Assembly: GCA_947179485.1 (NCBI GenBank)
Contig: OX359246.1
Location: forward strand, 29,264,001-29,328,000
Length of the DNA: 64,000 nucleotides
DNA from: Allacma fusca
Taxonomy: Eukaryota; Arthropoda; Collembola; Symphypleona; Sminthuridae
Direction of reading: 5' to 3'
Shown: piece after piece, positions 57,025 through 64,000 of the stretch
Position numbering within the stretch: position 1 is the first letter of the stretch
How the letters are laid out: each line of letters begins with the position of its first letter
Program-made: the position numbers and the translations under genes
The notes under the pieces: model-generated
The model's input: the letters and a program-made list of their open reading frames with translations, nothing else
The model's database searches: none
What the model was told of the DNA's origin: nothing

Positions 57025-57147
57025 AAAATGTCTATAAACCGGTTCACATCCGGTATTAATGAATGTCAGTTGCTATGCGTTGTTAGAAAATGTCTATAAA
57101 CCGGTTCACAGCCGTTATTAATGAATGTAAGTTGCTATGCATTGTTA
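57025..57147 (+). repeat. 62-bp tandem duplication
   Basis: Two copies of a 62-bp unit containing AAAATGTCTATAAACCGGTT and TTGCTATGC-TTGTTA, with a few differences. It directly follows the right edge of the 3.7-kb array. Confidence 0.9.
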
Positions 57148-57393
57148 TAAAGCATCTCATTTCACATTCGAAATTGAAACCAAAGTCGACCTTCCAGTTC
57201 ACAATAATTATAATAATAAATTATTGACACTAAACCCGAAATTAGAATTGTCACATTTAGCATCAATCATTACAGTTGTTAATTCTTATTCGTGTTGCTG
57301 GAGATGGAATAATGTCGTAAGAGGTGAAATACGGGGATATGGGTTCCTAGGGCTGCCCATCCAGATTCCAAGAAGACATGCAGGGATTGATAT
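57137..57393 (+). other. Possible upstream exon, uncertain
   Basis: An open stretch ends at a good donor (gatat followed by GTAAGT). Its phase (2) does not match the next exon I can place (needs phase 1), so either an exon is missing between them or this stretch is not coding. It has a short hydrophobic part (LASIITVV) and no recognised domain. Confidence 0.2.
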
Positions 57394-57804
57394 GTAAGTA
57401 ATTTTCTTTGTTACTACTGTCCTGTATAGTTAAAAGCGTAATTAATTACCACCGGAACGTTTTGTTTAGCAAGTTATGAAGTTTGTGATTGTTCCTTCGG
57501 ATTCCCTTATCGTTGTGTTAACATTTAATGTTTTTCTTGTCCCGGTCTGAATTTATGTTGTTATTTGTTTTTGTTGTTGCTGGAATAGTTGTTTCAATTT
57601 GTTTTTGTTTTCATTCTTCAACTTGTTTTCTTCTGTTATAAAGCAATGGCTAGTGGTAAAAGACAACGACTTGTTGAGAGAATTATTATTAATTAATTAT
57701 TATTTAATTTTCTGACTCTTAAAAAAAACTTGTGGGAATAATTAATATTTAATTGTTTTTATCTCGAGTAAATCCAGCGTGACACAGTTTGATTTTATAA
57801 TCAG

Positions 57805-59851
57805 TGTGCGCATCCACCCCTTCTTGCCTGGACTGCACAAGAAATGAACGCTGTGATTGGGGCATTATTTTTGGACACGTAAGAAAATGCTTCGAGTATC
57901 GTGTTGAATTGGCAGACGACGTGCCTGGGGTTGATCGATTTTCTAACGAGTGTAATCAGCCCGAATGTGCTGACACGAATGTAAGGACTTTGTCAACAAT
58001 AAATTGATCTTTTACAATTAATTAATGAGTTGAAAAGACTTGCCAGCCAATATAAAGTCTTGTCAGCCAATGTAAAGACTTGTCAGCCAATGTAAAGACT
58101 TGTCAGCCAATGTATAAACTTGTCAGCCATTGTAAAGACTTGTCAGCCAATGTAAAGACTTGTCAGCCCATGTATAAACTTGTCAGCTATTGTAAAGACT
58201 TGCCAGCCAACATAAAGTCTTGTCAGCCAATGTATAAATTTGTCAGCCAATGTAAAGACTTGTCAGCCAATGTATAAACTTGTCAGCCAATGTATAAACT
58301 TGTCAGCCAATGTATAGACTGGACAGCCAATGTATAGACTGGACAGCCAATGTATAGACTGGACAGCCAATGTATAGACTGGACAGCCAATGTATAGACT
58401 GGACAGCCAATGCATACTGGACAGCCCATGTATAGACTGGACAGCCAATGTATAGACTTGGCATCCCAATGACTTGGCATCCCAATGACTTGGCATCCCA
58501 ATGATTTGGCATCCCAATGACTTGGCATCCCAATGACTTGGCATCCCAATGACTTGGCATCCCAATGACTTGGCATCCCAATGACTTGGCATCCCAATGA
58601 CTTGGCATCCCAATGACTTGGCATCCCAATGACTTGGCATCCCAATGACTTGGCATCCCAATGACATGGCATCCCAATGACTTGGCAACGAATAATGTGG
58701 GAGCATTTTTGTGATTTTTGGAAATATCTCGATGAGAACGGAAATGTAGGAGGAAACGACGTTTCTTTATTTAATTATTTTTTTCAGGTTGCTTCAAACA
58801 GTTGGGAGAACAGCATTGCCCATCTGGCATTTTGGATGGAGTGGAATTCTTTCGTCTCATTAGCAACTCCTATGGCTGCACTTACTACCTGTCTGCAGTC
58901 AACGGCGGAGTTTTCGGTGTCATCCGGAACATAACAGCTTGCCCAGTCATTACAAATAATAATGGGCAAAATGCTGATGATGGATCTGGTATCTTTGGAC
59001 ACGCCCCTCTGCGCTCATCTGCAGCAATATGTACTTGTAATCACTTTCATTATCACTGTGTGCTAGCTTTCCCAGCAGCAGTATTCATTAATATTATTAA
59101 TTGCACCCAGCTTTTATAATTACTACCAGTGGTATGAAAATATATGCGATATAGGACGGAATAACTTATAATCATATATTTCAATGAATATTTGCCTGTA
59201 TTCTTGTTCTTATTCTAATTAGCAGGAGCTTGCTGTGCTGGAGGAATTTTTGTTGGTGGTTGTTTTCTCTGGAGGTGCATCTTAAAATGTTGGGGTCATC
59301 CTCGTCGGGGAAATTCTGCACGCTCCAACAACTCTGCGACTCTGACCACATCAGATGTTGAGATTATTCCTCTTTTGACGAATCCTTCTTCTGCTGCTGG
59401 AAATGATGCTCCAAGCCGGAAACGAGAAAATGACAGGGTGGCTAGAGAGTCTACATGGCTTCTCAATAATCAAGATCCTGCTGTTTCCGCAGAAGGAAAT
59501 CGGAAACCAGAGCACACTAATCCAGTAAATGGATTAAAGAGCTTATATGGCTCCATGAAAACAGCACGTGGAATGGGAGATTCTGAGATTGTGGACGACC
59601 AAGTTCCTTTGGTTGAAGAGCCACGCGAATATGTTATTCCTTCCACAGGTCGACCACTGCTCGCTCCACCACGGGAAAGGGTTGGGCACATTAATAAACG
59701 ACGTCGATTGAACGAGGGTCCGCACAATGTACCATCGACAAATTACAAGGATGTTGCTGTAATTACTACTGTTGGGGTGGCTGCCGGAAACGATGGCAAA
59801 GAAGATGCTGAAGACGAAAGACTTCTCGGAATACCTCGCATGTGGGGCTGA
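57805..59851 (+). CDS. Cysteine-rich single-pass membrane protein, function unknown
   Basis: Three exons join in frame: 57805-57980, 58802-58988, 59226-59851; the 5' exon with a signal peptide is not identified. The ectodomain starts with a cysteine module (CASTPSCLDCTRNERCDWG, then C about 10 residues on) whose C-x5-C-x2-C-x5-C-x-W pattern resembles a PSI (plexin-semaphorin-integrin) domain. More cysteines follow (EQHCPSG, YGCTYY, NITACPVI). The last exon opens with a membrane span (CCAGGIFVGGCFLWRCIL) and a tail of about 185 polar residues (RKRENDRVARES, INKRRRLNEG, NDGKEDAEDERLLG). Topology would be type I. The first intron holds the 58.0-58.7 kb satellite; an alternative acceptor at 58787 would change the frame, so exon 2 starts at 58802. 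PSI assignment is tentative. Confidence 0.55.
58037..58686 (+). repeat. Satellite that changes unit twice: 20 bp, 20 bp, 16 bp
   Basis: 58037-58316: GACTTGTCAGCCAATGTAAA and variants (20 bp, about 14 copies). 58317-58454: GACTGGACAGCCAATGTATA (20 bp, about 7 copies). 58455-58686: GACTTGGCATCCCAAT (16 bp, about 14 copies). All three share GACT and CCAAT, so later units derive from earlier ones by substitution and a 4-bp loss. It sits inside an intron of the membrane-protein gene. Confidence 0.93.
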
Positions 59852-60421
59852 GAAATTTCGTGTCGTCAGGAAACGAAGCGTCAGCACTTCCGTGTCAGAA
59901 TGGGACACAGATTTTTAATTATTATTATTATTTGCTTTTGGCAATTATAATTATTTTTTATTTCATTCTTACTGCAATGTGCTATCGTGTTCATCAATTA
60001 TTTCAATGTTCGTATCTGTAAACAAAGAACATAAAAGTAGTGAGTTGTAGATGGTAAGTAAATCTCAAGTCTTGCAATAATCATTTCAATCAGGTTTACG
60101 AGCCTCAAGAACCCAAAGTACAACCTACCATTTTATATGTTTTATATGTTTTTACGCCGACTATTTTCTTGAGCCTTCCTACACAAGTCCAGATACTACA
60201 AAGAGAATACGAAACAGATAAGAAAAAAGAATAATTATCCTGCAGATGGTATCGTGTAACTTTCTGTGTTTTTCCAGATTACTTAGTTGTAGCTATGTGC
60301 ATTTATTACCATTATTAAAACTAATATATTACGTGTTTTCATTCGTAAATAGTACAGAAAAGCATTTGTAACTGGTTTTAGGTTCATTTTCTCATTTGAA
60401 AATTTCTTCCATTTCTTCCAT
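59852..60421. other. 3' flank and spacer
   Basis: Follows the stop of the membrane-protein gene. A few AT-rich stretches that could hold a polyadenylation signal are present; no further gene seen. Confidence 0.5.
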
Positions 60422-61593
60422 ATGCCATGTATTGCAAAGTTTGCACAAGAAATCTACATGATGATATTTGAAGAGTCCGGCTGGAGTGACGAGGACCTTC
60501 TTCTCTACTGCCCAGGCTTTACACAGGGTGTATGTTGCAAAAGTCAATTTCGGCACAGTCGACATCTGCGATTTATCAAGCATGAAGAGTTTGACGTGGA
60601 TTGGCACTACTGTCCCCAACTTCCACCACTTCCATCAACCAACTACTACCCTTCGGATTTGAACCTGGACATGTTTTGGGACAAGAAGGCAAGATTAGCA
60701 TTGTTCCGTGCGGCAATGAAAACTCGTGCCAGAGATATTTCCCGTAGACCTGTTCCACGGACAGAGCATCAAATTGCACGCGCCTCTGGTTACTCAAACC
60801 TTCCTCCTACAAGAGACGATGCCATGCAAGAGATTCTGCAACAGCCCAAGAAAAGGAAATCAAAATGCAATGTTGCAAGTTGCTCTTACAAACATAGCAG
60901 CAACACTACTGAAGCAAGTGCCACAGGTGAGGCAATTCTTATAAAGGAGAAGAAGTCAGAAAAATTTGGCGACGTTTATTAGATGCTAAAAAAGATGGCT
61001 TCGGAGCACAATGAAAAACAGTCGTTACTCCAAACTGGTAAGCTGATAGTATTAATTTTCTATTACATTTTTGGACTATTTTCCGGCGTAGTAGTGCATC
61101 ATAGCCTATGAAGATAACACTGATTGGCATTTGGTTTCTGCTAGAAGGAAGCACCCAACACCATTTCCCCCTAACGGGCAATGAACTTGATACTTCACAG
61201 AAGCGTGCAACGGAAGTGGCTGAAATTCTAAATAAATTCAAAGATAGTGCTGCTCAAACACTCAAGCCCCCACAAACGAAAATAGCTGTAATTGACATTG
61301 CTGACGACGACGTCTCCAAAGACGAACAAGAGGACAACGATTCTGAGGAAACGATTCCAGCAAATCATGTGCTATACATAAATCCATAAAAACTAATACC
61401 AATGCAAAATAGGAGTCGGAATAAACAAGGAGCATCTTCAGATACAGATTACGAAGGAAGTACAGACGGCGGAAATTCCAACTCAATGCTTGTCAGCTGT
61501 AGTTACACGAAGGATGTGGATCAGGACGACAATGGCTGTTCATCCCCATCAAAATCGCCAGATTATGTTGCCACCCAGTTGTCGGACCCATAA
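60422..61593 (+). CDS. Unrecognised two-exon gene with two in-frame stops
   Basis: Exon 1 from 60422 (start not certain) to 61037 and exon 2 61148-61593 join in frame (phase 1) over a 110-bp GT-AG intron. The product is polar: GWSDEDLLLYCPGFTQGVCC, DWHYCPQLPPLPSTNYYP, ARDISRRPVPRTEHQIARAS, a basic patch PKKRKSK that could be a nuclear signal, then EVAEILNKFKDSAAQTLK and an acidic stretch DEQEDNDSEE. TAG at 60980-60982 is followed at once by in-frame ATG; TAA at 61387-61389 precedes another open stretch to 61593. Either the gene ends at 60980 and the rest is chance, or it carries two nonsense changes. Family unknown. Confidence 0.4.
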
Positions 61594-62121
61594 GCTGGGC
61601 TCCTTCAAAATTGATTTTTATTTGAAGGAAAATGTAAGAATATAGGTAATATGTTGGTATATTGTTGGTAGGGGATGTGATGTAGAATCAGTGTCTCAAG
61701 AAATATTCGCATGTTATTGGTTTTGGTATTGGCGTTAAATAATATTTCACTCAGTATAAATTACTTGAGATAAAAATGGTTCTTCAACCTGTAACGTGCA
61801 TATCAGTTGGTTCATTGTATCTTTGGAAAATATGGGAAAATAAATTGTGTTGGGGTAAAATTCAAATATTCAGCAATCATAGCAGATCATTCATTTTTTA
61901 AGTTCACCATATAAAACCAGCGCCCATACACAACAACATTGTGGTACAAGTGTAATAGATAAAACAAAAGCCCACATCATGAAAAACAAAATACGGAATT
62001 TTGCTGCCACCAGCACCACCGCCACCACCAACTCTTGAATCTTTGGGGGGAATTGAATGAATTTCCGCTAACACTAATTTGTTGAAGCTTGTTGCTATCA
62101 CAAGTTTATTATTCCGGCTGA
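61594..62121. other. Spacer between convergent genes
   Basis: Convergent 3' ends of the genes at 60422-61593 (plus) and 62122-63127 (minus). The minus-strand open frame here (61904-62164), with a glycine run from a GGT-rich tract, is mostly beyond the predicted last exon and I do not call it. Confidence 0.5.
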
Positions 62122-63127
62122 TCAATAAAAATAGATTGCCGTCATGTGATCCGCGTTGAACCACATTGCAGGCCCCTACAAATAAAAAATAACATCATTA
62201 TAAATATATCATCACATATACACATGAGGTGTTAGTAATAAATAAAATATCATACTCACCTCCCAATTTTTGAACTTTCTGGCCGTTTCTTCTGGAACAG
62301 GATTCAGAAATCTGAATTCAAAAACTCCCGACCGCTTGTTGAATTGGATACGTACCTTGAGATTATGAGTCTCAATATCCGCAGGAAGCGCCCGAAATTC
62401 CGGAATTCCTTTCGGGTCAAACTGGAAGGCACGATCCGGATCTGCTGCAAACAATTCGAGTGGATCATCTTCGGTTTTGTTGCTCCTCTGATGAGGTTCA
62501 ATTTGATCGAGGACCTTCTCAATCAAAGGGCGTATCTTCATGGCTTCGTATTGCGTAAATCGAATACGTTGCCATGAACGAGGAGTTCTCTTGCCAATAT
62601 GTAAATAGGTGGCACATGCACCCTGGTTGTATACCTTTTTGGCAAAATATTCCTGATTCTCGTCCAACTAACGAATTGATCAAAAAAAAAGGAGTGGTAA
62701 TTAGAATGGGGTAAAACCGCAATTGTGTAGTGTGTAATATTTTGCTTACGACAAAGGCATCCGGCTGTTCCCAAAATTCCGAATCATTCGGGGTCATTTT
62801 CGATGCGGCCGTATTCAGCTTCGGAATTACAACCGGAACCGCGTTCGGATTATAGCGGTTCAACTTTACCTTCCTAATATGTTTTGGTGTGGAACCCAAG
62901 TTGGGTTCAAGAGAACCCCAAGCTAACGAACAGAAAACGGGAATTAGGTAAAAGAAAAATGAAAAAAAGAATTATTAAGAAAAAATAATAAATAAATTTA
63001 TTGCGTACCTTTGGAGATTGGAGAATTTAATGAAGCCTGAATGGAACTGCTCACGGACATCACTACGTTTTTGTCCTGGTGGTTGGGGTTGATGCTGATT
63101 AAATTTGCGTCTTGCTCCAGCGTTCAT
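62122..63127 (-). CDS. Hypothetical protein, four exons, about 250 residues
   Basis: Exons 63009-63127, 62750-62922, 62260-62667, 62122-62175 with introns of 86, 82 and 84 bp, all GT-AG. Starts MNAGARRKFNQHQPQPPGQK, ends ADHMTAIYFY with TGA. The middle has CATYLHIGKRTPRSWQRIRF and YEAMKIRPLIEKVLDQIEP, then LKVRIQFNKRSGVFEFRF. That basic, beta-rich centre followed by a helix faintly recalls PC4-like DNA-binding cofactors, but I do not assign it. One base must be lost from the GGGG run at the start of exon 2 (62916-62919) to join exon 1 and exon 2 in frame; all other joins are clean. Even splice structure and intron size make this the best-supported unnamed gene here. Confidence 0.65.
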
Positions 63128-64000
63128 CCACTACCAACATTACTACCACTGTCCATTTGAAATAAATATTTGGTTTTAATGCAAGGCAAAAAAATTACTT
63201 AGTGAGAGAAGTAATCTGGTTTCTGGTTGTAAAATGAATGCAATTTAATTTGGTTGGCGAAGGTTATTTATTCTGCTCGTTGGAAGGTGGGAGGCAATTG
63301 TCTTCTTTCGGTGTTCATCCGGATTCGGGCCTGAAGTCAAACCCGAATCTCACCTCTATTGTAATATGAGGAGCTAGTAACTGTAATTTCCTTCAACGCA
63401 TTAATGCGATGAAGTTGGCATTAATTAACATGCGTTAAAAGGTTTATACGTAGTTGAAAAAACAAGCGAAGATTCAGTTACGGATGTATTCAATGCATCT
63501 ATTTTTGCACTGTTTGACACTATATTGATTTGTCACGGAACTAAATTCCCATGTATTAAATTATTCAATAGGAATACACTTTTGAAATACGTTTTACAAT
63601 TGAATTTAAAACAAGCACAAGTGAATTTATGCAACGTCTATCTGTTTATGGAAAATACAATTTAAAAAATCTGACAATATATAGTGACCATTTTATTTCT
63701 CAGTTTAGTAAATATGTATATCAAAAAAAGACCTAAATAAATTTTTGGACGTCAAACGGCTAACCTAACCTCTCTCCTCTCTCTCCACTCCCCATTTTTA
63801 ACCCCCGCCCCTCCACCTTTTAAACCCCCATCCTTTTCAACTTGTTTCACTATCTGTATGACATGTAATACACATTGATTTTCTTCAATTGTATTTATTT
63901 ATTTACACATTTAAAATTCATTACAATACATTTCAATCGTTATGATTACATTAGACTACACTCATGACTCAGAGCCTGAACCTTGTGACATTGGTTCTAA
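63128..64000. other. Right edge, no gene seen
   Basis: AT-rich sequence upstream of the minus-strand gene. A pyrimidine tract with runs of C (63766-63836) and a small palindromic pair gattcggg/cccgaatc near 63324-63350 are the only features. Promoter elements of the minus-strand gene should lie here but none is distinctive. Confidence 0.5.

Noticed and set aside
57025..57147. Transposon ends at the array border
   Set aside because: The two 62-bp copies are direct, not inverted, and have no flanking duplication.
58263..58706. Frames of 124-147 codons on the minus strand (HWDAKSLGCQVIGMPS-type repeats)
   Set aside because: Read from the 16-bp and 20-bp satellite in an intron; open in several frames at once.
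36175..61389. Reassigned stop codon (alternative genetic code)
   Set aside because: TAA, TAG and TGA all occur as isolated interruptions, and clear genes such as the hAT transposase and ATPase end normally.
1..64000. Bacterial contamination or prokaryotic operon
   Set aside because: Spliced genes, MITEs, LINE and IR sequences throughout show a eukaryotic chromosome.

Overview
The window is arthropod nuclear DNA. It is AT-rich, introns are short (about 70-240 bp) with GT-AG ends, and it is packed with class II transposons. The only clear host gene family is divergent chemosensory ionotropic receptors (IRs), an expansion seen in springtails and other basal arthropods. A springtail is my best guess, held loosely because nothing here is diagnostic of species.

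Layout. 1.7-3.1 kb: reverse-transcriptase remnant of a non-LTR retrotransposon on the minus strand, cut by an almost complete 12-exon hAT transposon (3145-6894). 7.2-7.9 kb: a 39-bp satellite. 8.9-26.6 kb: an IR region. It holds a short IR relic, IR copy 1 (9864-16176) split by a 3.9-kb Foldback-like element with a perfect 9-bp target duplication, and IR copy 2 (21863-25224), broken by a frameshift. Copy 2 still carries the empty site corresponding to the Foldback insertion. Five hAT-type MITEs with perfect 8-bp target duplications lie in and around these copies, one inside the Foldback element and one inside another MITE. A further MITE is at 29.3-30.2 kb.

30.9-35.8 kb: a Polinton/adintovirus-like relic on the minus strand, with an intact packaging ATPase and a family-B DNA polymerase carrying three in-frame stops and one frameshift. 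36.2-40.7 kb: unrecognised spliced genes on both strands, several with isolated in-frame stops. 42.5-43.0 kb: a small intronless gene with an OSBP-type PH domain. 43.2-57.0 kb: a nearly uniform tandem array of a 3.7-kb unit (about 3.7 copies). A 1226-bp piece matching the first unit is also found 29 kb away at 16.6-17.8 kb. 57.8-59.9 kb: a cysteine-rich single-pass membrane protein gene with a three-phase satellite in an intron. 60.4-63.1 kb: two more spliced hypothetical genes.

How parts relate: this is a recently rearranged accessory region, not a pathway. The IR duplication provides empty-site evidence for one insertion and an order of events: duplication, then insertions and inactivation. 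Several breaks are single-base length changes in or near short homopolymers, so some apparent pseudogenes could be long-read consensus errors. The isolated stop codons are harder to explain that way.
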